Shown here: in pieces, positions 56,574-64,000 of the stretch
Layout: each line of letters opens with the position of its first letter
Numbering within the stretch: the first letter of the stretch is position 1
Assembly: GCA_947307375.1 (NCBI GenBank)
Contig: CAMZIX010000001.1
Span: forward strand, 1-64,000
DNA: 64,000 nucleotides
Direction: 5' to 3'
Source: an uncultured Clostridia bacterium
GTDB lineage: Bacteria > Bacillota_A > Clostridia > Oscillospirales > Oscillospiraceae
Program-made: the position numbers and the translations under genes
The notes under the pieces: generated by a model
Databases searched by the model: none
The model's input: only the letters and a program-made list of their open reading frames with translations
What the model was told of the DNA's origin: nothing

Positions 56574-57173
56574 TCACATTTCCGTCCGGCCCTCGATGGC
56601 ACGGTTGAGCGTTGCGTCGTCGGCGAACTCCAGATTGGAGCCGACCGGGATGCCGTAGGCCAGGCGCGTGACCTTGATCCGGAACGGCTTGAGCAGACGG
56701 GAGATGTACATGGCCGTCGCCTCCCCCTCCGTGTCGGGGTTCGTGGCCATGATGACCTCCTCGATCTCCTCGTCTGCCACCCGCTGCAGCAGTTCCTTGA
56801 TGCGGATGTCATCCGGGCCGACGTGGCTCATCGGGGAAAGCACGCCGTGCAGGACATGGTAGGTGCCGTTGTACTCGCGTCCGCGCTCGATGCTCAGCAC
56901 GTCGCGCGGCTCGGACACGACGCAGATCGTGGACTTGTCGCGGCGGTCGCTGGCACAGATGGAACAGATCTCGCCCTCGGTCAGGTTCTGGCAGATCCTG
57001 CAGCAGTGCACGCTGGTCCGGGCCTCGACGATGGCGTCGGCGAAGGCGCGCGCCTCCTCCTCGGGCCGGGACAGGACGTGAAAGGCCAGGCGCTGGGCGC
57101 TTTTCCGCCCGATGCCGGGCAGGGAGGCGAACTGATCGATCAGAGCTTCCAGGGAAGCGGGAAAGAAAGACAT
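56574..57173 (-). CDS. recR: recombination protein RecR
   Basis: A 199-aa protein of the RecFOR pathway. Helix-hairpin-helix LPGIGRKSAQRLAFHVL, a four-Cys zinc finger (CCRICQNLTEGEICSIC) and a TOPRIM domain with ATNPDTEGEATAMYI. It loads RecA at single-stranded gaps. It follows rpe by 17 bp. Confidence 0.96.
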   Translation of the reverse strand: MSFFPASLEALIDQFASLPGIGRKSAQRLAFHVLSRPEEEARAFADAIVEARTSVHCCRICQNLTEGEICSICASDRRDKSTICVVSEPRDVLSIERGREYNGTYHVLHGVLSPMSHVGPDDIRIKELLQRVADEEIEEVIMATNPDTEGEATAMYISRLLKPFRIKVTRLAYGIPVGSNLEFADDATLNRAIEGRTEM

Positions 57174-57190
57174 GGCAGAACTCTCCGAAT

Positions 57191-57847
57191 TCAGATTTCA
57201 CCGCGCAGCGCGGCGATGGCGGCGATGCGGTCCGGTTTTCCGAAGACCGCGCTGCCCGCGACAAGCACGTTGGCGCCGGCCTCAATGACCAGGGGTGCCG
57301 TTTCCGGCGTGATCCCGCCGTCGACCTCCAGATCGCAGGCGGGATTGATCTCGTCCAGACGGCGGCGGAGCAGGCGGATCTTGTCCAGCTGGTCGAACAT
57401 AAAGCTCTGGCCGCCGAAGCCGGGCTCCACCGTCATGACGAGCACCATATCGACCAGCGGCAGATAGGGCTCGGCCGCCGCGGCGGGCGTAGCGGGCTTG
57501 AGCGTGACGGCGGTCTTCCTGCCGAGCGCGCGGATCGTTTCGAGGGCGAGAAGGTTGTTCTCCGTCGTGTCCGCCTCGACATGGATGTTGACGAGATCGG
57601 CGCCGGCCTCACAGAAGGCGCGGACGTAGCGCAGCGGACGGTCGATCATCAGATGAACGTCCATAAACAGGTCGCTGCAGCGGCGCAGGGAGCGCAGGAC
57701 CGGAATGCCGAAGGAGATATTCGGGACAAAGATCCCGTCCATCACGTCGAAATGGACATAGTCGGCGCCGGCGGACCGGATCTCCGACAATTCCTCGCCG
57801 AGGCGCGACCAGTCGGCCGAGAGAACGGAAGGCGCAATTTTGATCAT
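57191..57847 (-). CDS. rpe: ribulose-phosphate 3-epimerase
   Basis: A 218-aa TIM-barrel enzyme of the pentose phosphate pathway. Motifs are IKIAPSVLSADW, DYVHFDVMDGIFVPNISFG, the DVHLMI strand, VLVMTVEPGFGGQSF and DLEVDGGITPETAP. ATG 57847 with GGAGGAG upstream; the longer start at 57868 is rejected. Confidence 0.96.
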   Translation of the reverse strand: MIKIAPSVLSADWSRLGEELSEIRSAGADYVHFDVMDGIFVPNISFGIPVLRSLRRCSDLFMDVHLMIDRPLRYVRAFCEAGADLVNIHVEADTTENNLLALETIRALGRKTAVTLKPATPAAAAEPYLPLVDMVLVMTVEPGFGGQSFMFDQLDKIRLLRRRLDEINPACDLEVDGGITPETAPLVIEAGANVLVAGSAVFGKPDRIAAIAALRGEI

Positions 57848-58078
57848 GGCAGGCTCCTCCGCGGGCAAAAATGGTGTTAATTGATTATACTACAGCAGAT
57901 GTTGCAATGCAAGAAGCAGCCTTCACAAGATATGGTGGCTCAAAGATCGTGCGATTCTATCACAGTTGACAAGCTTTGTAAAGCGAAAAGCGCGAATCTT
58001 TTCCCTATCAGGGTAAATAAACGCCGATAATTTCCTTTTTATTTACAAATAGCCTGTCGAATACCCGCGTCTATACCC
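57848..58078. other. intergenic region between rpe and xpaC
   Basis: Contains the rpe promoter at its left end. The remaining AT-rich stretch shows a stray TTGACA without a -10 partner. No ORF or repeat seen. Confidence 0.6.
57884..57912 (-). promoter_or_regulatory. promoter of the rpe-recR-rnj operon
   Basis: TTGCAT (57907-57912), 17-bp spacer, TATAAT (57884-57889). Confidence 0.85.
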
Positions 58079-58107
58079 TTGACGCACCGAAGGTTTCGAT
58101 ATAAAAT
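58079..58107 (+). promoter_or_regulatory. promoter of the xpaC-telA operon
   Basis: TTGACG (58079-58084), 17-bp spacer, TAAAAT (58102-58107). Confidence 0.78.
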
Positions 58108-58139
58108 AATGCAATAGAAATCAAAAAGGAGGTATGCCT

Positions 58140-58907
58140 ATGGCCAACCGCAGAAGAAAGCGCAAAGGATATGTCAGCCCCTTCTATACCTTCGCTCTGC
58201 TGTGGCTCCTCCTGTCCGGCGCTCTGCCGGTATTCACCGTCGCCGGTCTGCTGATCACCTTCGGCGTTTCCGCCGGCGCCGCGTTCCTGGCCGGCCGGAT
58301 CTCCGCCTCCCGGGGCGAGGCCCAGGAGAAAAAGGAAGCGGAGGCCGCACGCCGCGCCGCCGCGGTCCGCAAAACGCAGGCCAAAGCCCCCTCCGTCCGG
58401 AAGACGGACGCGCCCGCCGCCGAACCCGCTCCCGCCAAGAAGAGCTACGGCCCGGAGGTCGACCCCATCATCGAGGAGGGCAACCGCGCGCTGAGCGAAA
58501 TGGGCAGACTGTACACCTCGATCAAGGATCCGGAGATCCGTAAAAAGATCAACGAGATCATGCGCATCACCGACAAGATCACGCAGGACGCGATCGCCGA
58601 TCCCTCGGATATCCCGCAGATCAAGAAGTTCATGAACTACTACCTGCCCACCACGATCAAGCTCCTCAACGCCTACGACCGGATGAGCGCACAGGGTATC
58701 GAGGGCGAAAACCTCACCAAGAGCATGAACAACATCAACGAGATGCTCGACGCGGCCATCGAAGCCTACAAAAAGCGGCTGGACTCCCTCTTCGCCAACC
58801 AGGCGCTGGATATCGAGACGGATATCCAGGTCATGAACACGATGCTGGCCCGCGAGGGCCTGACCGGCGAAAAGGATTTTCAGGTCGCCGAATCCGGAAG
58901 CAACTAA
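58140..58907 (+). CDS. xpaC: XpaC-family (5-bromo-4-chloroindolyl phosphate hydrolysis) protein
   Basis: A 255-aa protein with a basic start (MANRRRKRKGYVSPFY), two membrane helices (about 15-50), an Ala/Lys/Glu-rich linker (60-100) and a helical C-terminal domain typical of XpaC (EEGNRALSEMGRLYTSIKDPEIRKKINEIMRITDKITQ). The BCIP-hydrolysis name is historical; function unknown. It pairs with telA as in Bacillus xpaC-yaaN. AAGGAGG is 7 nt before ATG 58140. Confidence 0.86.
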   Translation: MANRRRKRKGYVSPFYTFALLWLLLSGALPVFTVAGLLITFGVSAGAAFLAGRISASRGEAQEKKEAEAARRAAAVRKTQAKAPSVRKTDAPAAEPAPAKKSYGPEVDPIIEEGNRALSEMGRLYTSIKDPEIRKKINEIMRITDKITQDAIADPSDIPQIKKFMNYYLPTTIKLLNAYDRMSAQGIEGENLTKSMNNINEMLDAAIEAYKKRLDSLFANQALDIETDIQVMNTMLAREGLTGEKDFQVAESGSN

Positions 58908-58935
58908 CCGCAGATAAGGAAAGGAATGAAGCGTT

Positions 58936-60081
58936 ATGAATGAAAACTATGTTCCCAGCCTGACCCTGGAGCCGAACGCGGCTGCCGTTCAGGAAGCGCC
59001 CGTCGCCGAAGAAAAGGTCGAAGAAAAAGAAGTCGTCGTTGAGCGTCCCGAGCTGGAGAAGCTCTCTCCCGCCGAACAGGCCGCCGTCAAGGAGTTCTCC
59101 GAGAAGATCGACGTGCTCAACACCGAGCAGGTGATGAACTACGGCAGCGCCGCCCAGAAGAACATCACCGAGTTTTCCGACGCCGCGCTTCGCACCGTCC
59201 GCACCAAGGATCTGGGCGAGGTCGGCGAGCAGCTCGGCAACCTGGTCGTCGAACTGAAGGGCTTCAACTACGAGGCCGAAGAGAAAAAGGGCTTCCTCGG
59301 CATCTTCAAGAAGACCACGCAGAACATCGCCGCGCTGAAGGCCCAGTACGACAAGGCCGAGGTCAACGTCGACAAGATCGTGGAAGCGCTGGAGAACCAT
59401 GAGATCACGCTGATGAAGGATATCAGCATGATGGATAAAATGTACGAGCGCAACCAGGAGTACATGAAGGAGCTGACGATGTATATCATCGCCGGCCGCC
59501 TGAAGATCCAGAACCTGCGCGAGGTCGAGCTGCCGAAGATGCAGGAGAAGGCCCGCGAAAGCGGACTGCCCGAGGACGCCCAGGCCGCCAACGACTTCGC
59601 CAACATGATCGGGCGCTTCGAGAAGAAGATCCACGACCTGGAGCTGACCCGCACGATCTCCGTGCAGATGTCCCCGCAGATCCGCATGGTGCAGAACAAC
59701 GACACCCTGATGGCGGAGAAGATCCACTCCTCCATCGTCAACACCATCCCTCTGTGGAAGAACCAGATGGTCATGGCGCTCTCCCTCTATCACTCCGAGC
59801 AGGCCATGAAGGCTCAGCGCGAGGTGACCAACGTGACCAACGACCTGCTCATCAAGAACGCCGAGGCTCTGCACCAGGGCAGCGTGAGCGTCGCGCAGGA
59901 GTCCGAGCGCGGCATCGTTGACATCGAGACCCTCAAGAAGACCAACGAGGAGCTGATCAAGACCCTCGACGAGGTCCGCGAGATCCAGGATACCGGCCGC
60001 GCCCGCCGCGCCGCCGCGGAAGAAGAGCTCGGCCGCATCGAGGGCGAGCTGAAGCAGAAGCTGCTGGAGATGAAGGGCTGA
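58936..60081 (+). CDS. telA: toxic-anion-resistance protein TelA/YaaN
   Basis: A 381-aa helical, coiled-coil protein. A Glu/Val-rich low-complexity start (about 15-45) is followed by the TelA domain (EVGEQLGNLVVELKGFNYEAEEKKGFLGIFKK, MSPQIRMVQNNDTLMAEKIHSSIVNTIPLWKNQMV). Linked to tellurite and envelope-stress tolerance; the mechanism is not known. It follows xpaC by 28 bp. Confidence 0.92.
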   Translation: MNENYVPSLTLEPNAAAVQEAPVAEEKVEEKEVVVERPELEKLSPAEQAAVKEFSEKIDVLNTEQVMNYGSAAQKNITEFSDAALRTVRTKDLGEVGEQLGNLVVELKGFNYEAEEKKGFLGIFKKTTQNIAALKAQYDKAEVNVDKIVEALENHEITLMKDISMMDKMYERNQEYMKELTMYIIAGRLKIQNLREVELPKMQEKARESGLPEDAQAANDFANMIGRFEKKIHDLELTRTISVQMSPQIRMVQNNDTLMAEKIHSSIVNTIPLWKNQMVMALSLYHSEQAMKAQREVTNVTNDLLIKNAEALHQGSVSVAQESERGIVDIETLKKTNEELIKTLDEVREIQDTGRARRAAAEEELGRIEGELKQKLLEMKG

Positions 60082-60109
60082 TCCCCTCTCCCGTTCAGGA
60101 GGTTTTTCC

Positions 60110-60634
60110 ATGTTGAAAAATCCGATCGTCGCCGTGATCCTCTGCGTGATCGTAGTGATTTCGTCGACCGTTATTTCCACGCACGCAAGACTTGATCCCT
60201 GGTGCGAGGATATCAAGGACGGCTTCACCGAAGCCGGCGGCATCGCCGACCAGCTGGACGTCGTCTGCAGCGCCGGCTCCGGGATCATCAAGATCGCGGA
60301 GGCCTATGGGATCGACTGCTTCGAAACGCAGGATCTCTGTGAATCGATCCGCGCTACGACGCATCTGAACTCCCCCGGTACTCTGTTCACGCTGTACCAG
60401 ATGTTCTGCGGTAAGCTCAACGATCTGACAAACACGCTGCGTCTCAAGGATCTCAGCGCTCAGGACGCGTCCCTGCTGGAAACGATGAACGCGGAATTAA
60501 ACGCGGCGCGCAGCGCCATCAGCGACAACGAGTACAACAGCTCCGTCACCTTCTTCCTCCGCAAGGAGCTGGGCGCTTTTTCCGCGGGTTTTGCCAAGCT
60601 CTGCGGCGTCCGGCTGCCGGAGCAGTTCGCCTGA
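60110..60634 (+). CDS. membrane-anchored LemA-like protein
   Basis: A 174-aa protein with an N-terminal membrane anchor (PIVAVILCVIVVISSTVI, residues 4-21), then an all-helical exported part. The end SAISDNEYNSSVTFFLRKELGAFSAGFAKLCGV recalls the LemA C-terminus (YN...F......G). Five cysteines in the exported part are unusual for LemA. It is third in the xpaC-telA operon, with AGGAGG upstream, and a terminator follows. Confidence 0.6.
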   Translation: MLKNPIVAVILCVIVVISSTVISTHARLDPWCEDIKDGFTEAGGIADQLDVVCSAGSGIIKIAEAYGIDCFETQDLCESIRATTHLNSPGTLFTLYQMFCGKLNDLTNTLRLKDLSAQDASLLETMNAELNAARSAISDNEYNSSVTFFLRKELGAFSAGFAKLCGVRLPEQFA

Positions 60635-60649
60635 ATCCGCTCTTTCAAA

Positions 60650-60689
60650 CAAAAAAGAACGACGGTTGAAGCCCGTCGTTCTTTTTGTT
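60650..60689 (+). terminator. terminator of the xpaC-telA operon
   Basis: Stem AAAAAAGAACGACGG / CCGTCGTTCTTTTT. Confidence 0.9.
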
Positions 60690-60720
60690 TTCCCGGATGA
60701 TCAGACACGGAAAAATGTGC

Positions 60721-60749
60721 TTGACATTTCCAGACGACCTCATTATAAT
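60721..60749 (+). promoter_or_regulatory. promoter of tRNA-Pro
   Basis: TTGACA (60721-60726), 17-bp spacer, TATAAT (60744-60749): full consensus, 13 bp before the tRNA. Confidence 0.92.
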
Positions 60750-60762
60750 GAAAAAGCTGTTT

Positions 60763-60838
60763 CGGGGTGTAGCGCAGATGGTAGCGCGCATGGTTCGGGA
60801 CCATGAGGCCGCGAGTTCAAGTCTCGCCACTCCGACCA
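60763..60838 (+). tRNA. tRNA-Pro (anticodon CGG)
   Basis: A 76-nt cloverleaf: acceptor CGGGGTG/CACTCCG with one G-U, anticodon stem CATGG/CCATG with loop TTCGGGA (anticodon CGG at 60796-60798), T arm GCGAG-TTCAAGT-CTCGC, discriminator A and encoded CCA. Confidence 0.95.
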
Positions 60839-60877
60839 TAAAAAGAAGGTCCGCCTTGTGCGGACATTCTTTTTATG
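60839..60877 (+). terminator. terminator of tRNA-Pro
   Basis: Stem AAAAAGAAGGTCCGC / GCGGACATTCTTTTT. Confidence 0.85.
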
Positions 60878-60940
60878 CTTGCGCGGCTGGATCTCGCCTC
60901 GCGGACTCATGGGAGCGAAGCATGCGCAGCATGGTTTGGG

Positions 60941-61035
60941 AAAATCTCGCGTCCGCCGCCGGTGGCGGATCCAGGACGCGCGATTTTACCGCAGCGGTCG
61001 AAAAATGGAGCCCTGTGACGGGCGAACATTTTTCG
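60941..61035. repeat. two long palindromes downstream of tRNA-Pro
   Basis: First (60941-60987): AAAATCTCGCGTCC with GGACGCGCGATTTT, one mismatch, inner CCGCC-GGT-GGCGG. Second (60999-61035): CGAAAAATG / CATTTTTCG enclosing CCC..GGG. They resemble mobile palindromic intergenic elements. No ORF. Confidence 0.55.
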
Positions 61036-61050
61036 GGCACCGCAAGGAGG

Positions 61051-61095
61051 CGCGCAGCGATGAGGCCGCGAGTTCAAGTCTCGCCACTCCGACCA
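61051..61095 (+). pseudogene. tRNA-Pro 3'-end remnant
   Basis: 61060-61095 is identical over 36 bp to the 3' half of tRNA-Pro (60803-60838), including CCA. Upstream GCGCGCA also matches, but the anticodon arm is replaced by GCG. It cannot fold as a tRNA. Probable att scar or duplication. Confidence 0.75.
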
Positions 61096-61139
61096 CGTCG
61101 TCGCGGACTTCGTATCGTTCGCGACGACGTTTTCTTTTT
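61096..61139 (+). terminator. terminator after the tRNA-Pro remnant
   Basis: Perfect 10-bp stem CGTCGTCGCG / CGCGACGACG and TTTTCTTTTT. It could be the original tRNA-Pro terminator, separated by an insertion. Confidence 0.8.
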
Positions 61140-61182
61140 CATAGCAAACGTCATCTCTCACTTGCTCCGTCGCTCCTCCTTT

Positions 61183-61252
61183 CCAAATCAAACCCGCTTC
61201 GCTGGGCTTTGATTTGGTTTTCATCCGGAGCGCGCAGCGATGAGGCCGCGAG
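61183..61252. repeat. third palindrome and second tRNA-Pro fragment
   Basis: Palindrome CCAAATCAAA / TTTGATTTGG (61183-61217), then 22 bp (61231-61252) identical to 61051-61072 of the remnant before it, stopping within the T arm. Confidence 0.6.
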
Positions 61253-61304
61253 GTTGTTGCAGGAAGAGTACCCGATCGGAGCGTACCTCGCTAAGGAGAA
61301 AAAC

Positions 61305-61832
61305 ATGAAGCTGGTAGAGCCCACGATGGCATACGATAAACAAATACAGGCTTTCCGGCAGGAATTTCTGACTTACGGCGGATCGATGGACGGCTGCGGC
61401 TCGCTGCGGCGCTTCGAAACATCGCAGGAGTGGCTGGACCAGGTCGAAGCGCTCAAGCGACCCGAAACAACGCCTGCCAACCTCGTCCCGATGACGCAGT
61501 ATCTCTATATCAGGGAAACAGACGAAAAGATCGTCGGCGTGATCCAGATCCGCCACTATTTCAACGAGTTTCTGGAAAAGTACGCCGGTCACATCGGCTA
61601 TTCGGTCTGTCCGAGCGAGCGGCGCAAGGGCTACGCGACGCAGATGCTGCGGCAGGTGCTGCCCGAGTGCAGGAAGCTCGGCATCGATCGCGTACTGATC
61701 AGCTGCGTCCAGGACAACGAGGGCAGCCGCCGGACGATCCTGAACAACGGCGGCGTGTATGAGTCGACCGTCTATCTGGCAGAGCGCGGCGTATATCTTG
61801 AGCGCTACTGGATCGACCTGCGGGAAAAATAA
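61305..61832 (+). CDS. GNAT-family N-acetyltransferase
   Basis: A 175-aa protein of the YhbS/DUF-like GNAT group with KIVGVIQIRHYFNEFL, acetyl-CoA loop CPSERRKGYATQML and the late NNGGVYESTV. The substrate is unknown. ATG 61305 has AAGGAG 6 nt upstream; the longer frame crosses tRNA remnants and palindromes and is not coding. A strong terminator follows. Confidence 0.85.
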   Translation: MKLVEPTMAYDKQIQAFRQEFLTYGGSMDGCGSLRRFETSQEWLDQVEALKRPETTPANLVPMTQYLYIRETDEKIVGVIQIRHYFNEFLEKYAGHIGYSVCPSERRKGYATQMLRQVLPECRKLGIDRVLISCVQDNEGSRRTILNNGGVYESTVYLAERGVYLERYWIDLREK

Positions 61833-61864
61833 AAGGACTTGCTTAAAAGCAAGTCCTTTTTTTC
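61825..61864. terminator. bidirectional terminator between the GNAT gene and chrA2
   Basis: Stem AAAAGGACTTGC / GCAAGTCCTTTTTT with TTAAAA loop. Confidence 0.9.
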
Positions 61865-62438
61865 AGAACGAAAACACGATCCCGACGACGGCGGAGGCCA
61901 GGATGAAGACGACCGGGTGCAGCTTTTTGAGCTTTTTCACGCCTCGTGTAAGGATCAGCAGCACGGCGGCCAGGATCAGCGCCTTGACGTTGAACACATC
62001 CAGAAGCCGGCCTGTATGATGGAACAGGTCGAAATCGAAGAGTGCGATCTTCGCGACCAGCAGTCCGGCCGCGGCGATCAGACCGACCGAACAGGGACGC
62101 AGGCCGTAAAATGCGGCGTCCACGTATTTATTCTGCCGGAAAGAAGCCAGCACGCGCGCAATCAGCAGAATGATGATCACGCTCGGCGTCACCAGTCCGA
62201 CCGTCGCGATCACGGCGCCGGGGATCCCGGCCGTCTCAAAGCCGACGTAGGTGGCCATGTTGACGCCGATCGGGCCGGGCGTAGATTCCGAAACGGCGAT
62301 AAAGTCCGCCAGCTGCTCGTGCGTGAACCAGCCGGTCGCGTCCGACATACTGTACAGGAACGGAAGCGTCGCCATGCCGCCGCCGACCGCGAAAAGACCG
62401 GTCTTGAAGAATTCCCAGAACAGGCGGAGCAGGATCAT
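61863..62438 (-). CDS. chrA: chromate transporter, half-size subunit (second)
   Basis: A 191-aa half-length ChrA (CHR family) with about six membrane segments and the family start LLRLFWEFFKTGLFAVGGGMATLPFL and ESTPGPIGVNMATYVGFETAG. Short-chain CHR proteins work as pairs of opposite topology. It overlaps its partner by 4 bp. Substrate may be chromate, sulfate or another anion. Confidence 0.9.
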   Translation of the reverse strand: MILLRLFWEFFKTGLFAVGGGMATLPFLYSMSDATGWFTHEQLADFIAVSESTPGPIGVNMATYVGFETAGIPGAVIATVGLVTPSVIIILLIARVLASFRQNKYVDAAFYGLRPCSVGLIAAAGLLVAKIALFDFDLFHHTGRLLDVFNVKALILAAVLLILTRGVKKLKKLHPVVFILASAVVGIVFSF

Positions 62439-62974
62439 TTTCCACGCACCCCCAGTCTGGTCAGCAGAATGCCCGCCGCCGCGCAGAAAACGACAAAAAT
62501 GACGGGCGAGAGATGGAGGAAGAAGGACAGGGCAAAGACGAGCAGCGCAAGGACCAGCGCCGCCTTATCGGGAACGGCGGCCTTCCAGAGCTTCAGAACG
62601 GAGTTGAAGATCAAAACGCAGACGCAGACGCGGATGCCCGCAAAGGCGCTCTTTACCGCGGGGATGTCGGCAAAGCTGCTCAGGATCCCGGCGATCACGC
62701 TGATGATGACGACCGAGGGGAACACGACGCCCAACGTGGCCACAATGCCGCCGGGGACGCCGGCGATCTTGCGGCCGATGAAAGTGGCGGTGTTGACCGC
62801 GATCACGCCGGGCGTGCACTGGCCGACCGCATAGTAATCCATCAGCTCCTCGCTGGTGGCCCAGCCGCGGTTGTCGACGATCTCCCGCTCAAGGAGCGGT
62901 ATCATGGCGTATCCTCCGCCAAAGGTCAGCACGCCGACCTTGGCGAAGGATACGAACAGATTGAACAGGATCAT
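62435..62974 (-). CDS. chrA: chromate transporter, half-size subunit (first)
   Basis: A 179-aa half-length ChrA partner: LFVSFAKVGVLTFGGGYAMIPLLEREIV and GQCTPGVIAVNTATFIGRKIAGVPGG. It pairs with the next gene to form the transporter. It overlaps the phosphohexomutase stop by 4 bp, so the three genes share a transcript. Confidence 0.9.
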   Translation of the reverse strand: MILFNLFVSFAKVGVLTFGGGYAMIPLLEREIVDNRGWATSEELMDYYAVGQCTPGVIAVNTATFIGRKIAGVPGGIVATLGVVFPSVVIISVIAGILSSFADIPAVKSAFAGIRVCVCVLIFNSVLKLWKAAVPDKAALVLALLVFALSFFLHLSPVIFVVFCAAAGILLTRLGVRGK

Positions 62975-64000
62975 TTTCCGAGCGCCTCGGCATAGGCCAG
63001 ATAGCCGGCCATCCGCTGATGGCAGTCCTCACGGCTCTCGCCGCGGACCATTAGATATACCTTGATCTTCGGCTCGGTGCCGGAGGGACGGATGATGAAG
63101 CTGCTGCCGTCGTTCAGCTCGAAATACAGGACGTTGGAGCCCCAGAACGGCGTCTTGCCGACCTTGCCGAGACCCGGAACGATGATATCGCCGTCCTGAT
63201 AATCGCGCTCGCGCACGACGTCGACGCCGGCGATCTCCTTCGGCGGCTCATTGCGCATGCGGCTCATCAGCGCTTCCATCTTCTGCAGGCCGTCCAGGCC
63301 GGGCATCACGAGATTCAGCGTCTTCTCCTCGAACCAGCCGTATTTCTCATACAGCGCGTCCAGGGCGTCCAGCAGGGTCATTCCCTTACGGTGATAGTGC
63401 GCGGCCATTTCCGCGACCATCAGAGACGCGGTCACCGCGTCCTTGTCGCGGACAAAGTCGCCCATCATGTAGCCATAGCTCTCTTCGAAAGCGAAGATGT
63501 ACTTGTAGCTGCCGGCGGCTTCCCACTCGGCCACACGCTCGGCCATGAACTTGAAGCCGGTAAAGGTGTCCTCAAAGTGGACGTCGTTGGCCTCGGCGAT
63601 CACGCGGGCCATCGTGGTGCTGACGATGCTGTTCATCGTGCCGGGGCGCTCCGGCATGGTGCCGGTCTCTTTGCGGGCGTTGATGATATAGTCGAGCAGC
63701 AGCACGCCGAGCTGGTTGCCGGTGATGGGCACGTACTCGTCGCCGGAGCGGACCATGGTGCCGATGCGGTCGGAGTCCGGGTCGGTGCCGATGATCAGAT
63801 CGCTGCCCACCTTGCGCGCCAGATCGACCGCCAGATAGAAGCCCTCGGGATTCTCCGGGTTGGGGCTGACGACGGTCGGGAAATTGCCGTCGATGACCAT
63901 CTGCTCGGGAACGGGATAAAGGTGCTTGATGCCGAGACGGCGCAGCGCCTCGGGAACGAGCTTGTGTCCGCAGCCGTGGAAGGGCGTATAGACGATCTTG
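62971..64000 (-). CDS. phosphoglucomutase/phosphomannomutase (partial)
   Basis: The C-terminal 343 codons of an alpha-D-phosphohexomutase, open to the right window edge. Visible: YTPFHGCGHKLVPEALRRLG, DGNFPTVVSPNPENPEGF, the metal loop GTDPDSDRIGTM, the sugar-binding FEESYGYMMGDFVRDKD and the phosphate-binding RPSGTEPKIKVYL. The missing part should carry the catalytic phosphoserine. The length and loop fit PgcA-type phosphoglucomutase. Confidence 0.93.
   Translation of the reverse strand, partial: KIVYTPFHGCGHKLVPEALRRLGIKHLYPVPEQMVIDGNFPTVVSPNPENPEGFYLAVDLARKVGSDLIIGTDPDSDRIGTMVRSGDEYVPITGNQLGVLLLDYIINARKETGTMPERPGTMNSIVSTTMARVIAEANDVHFEDTFTGFKFMAERVAEWEAAGSYKYIFAFEESYGYMMGDFVRDKDAVTASLMVAEMAAHYHRKGMTLLDALDALYEKYGWFEEKTLNLVMPGLDGLQKMEALMSRMRNEPPKEIAGVDVVRERDYQDGDIIVPGLGKVGKTPFWGSNVLYFELNDGSSFIIRPSGTEPKIKVYLMVRGESREDCHQRMAGYLAYAEALGK

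Noticed and set aside
60858..61304. N-terminal extension of the GNAT gene
   Set aside because: The frame runs through a terminator, palindromes and a tRNA fragment; a good binding site marks ATG 61305 instead.
1..64000. CRISPR arrays, rRNA genes, insertion-sequence transposases
   Set aside because: No regularly spaced repeat array, rRNA sequence or transposase motif was seen.

Overview
The window comes from a GC-rich, spore-forming Firmicute of the Clostridia, most like the gut Oscillospiraceae/Ruminococcaceae. The evidence is a complete spoIIIA operon behind a sigma-E-type promoter, a tyrosine T-box, RNase J, RqcH, Mini-RNase III, full-length GlnRS, AGGAGG-type ribosome binding sites and TTGACA/TATAAT promoters. 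No species can be named from sequence alone.

Layout. 1-3.5 kb: rplS (cut by the window edge), a Nim-like flavin protein and a paired radical-SAM system. 3.6-7.8 kb: a HAD protein, an M50 metalloprotease with a 53-aa membrane partner, and larB-larC-larE for the nickel-pincer cofactor (no larA). 7.9-9.8 kb: tyrS and a cysteine-motif redox protein behind a tyrosine T-box. 9.8-18.6 kb: a conserved run, recN, argR, nadK, tlyA, dxs, ispA, xseB, xseA, nusB and an Asp23 protein. 18.8-23.2 kb: spoIIIAH-AA. 23.3-26.4 kb: a thiol-redox group (trxA, tlpA-like, ccdA, orphan moaC, thioredoxin-reductase-like flavoprotein). 26.5-28.2 kb: glnS.

28.25-39.05 kb: a 10.8-kb element integrated in the 3' end of tRNA-Thr(CGT), bounded by 47-bp direct repeats. 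It holds a tyrosine integrase, a CI-like repressor with divergent promoters, an AlpA-like protein, a CHC2-only primase, a RepA-like ATPase followed by an iteron cluster, a terminase-small-subunit-like protein, a sigma-70-like factor and a two-domain protein joining an HD hydrolase to an ADP-ribosyltransferase-like domain. No capsid, portal, large terminase, tail, lysis or relaxase gene is present. This is the plan of a phage satellite (PICI-like island), and the HD-ART protein sits in the cargo position near the terminase gene, where such islands often carry anti-phage genes. This is the most novel part of the window.

39.4-57.9 kb: housekeeping genes: radC, tsaD, rimI, polA, uvrB; a PAP2 phosphatase; rqcH, mrnC, ftsK, uppP; a YfcE phosphoesterase; a DNA-deoxyinosine glycosylase; secG; an Spx/ArsC-like protein; rnj, recR and rpe. 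58-60.7 kb: xpaC-telA and a membrane-anchored LemA-like protein. 60.7-61.3 kb: tRNA-Pro(CGG), followed by duplicated tRNA 3' ends and long palindromes that look like scars of past insertions. 61.3-64 kb: a GNAT acetyltransferase, two half-size chromate transporters and a phosphohexomutase cut by the window edge.

Promoters, terminators and start codons were read by eye. Domain calls come from recognised motifs, not from searches.
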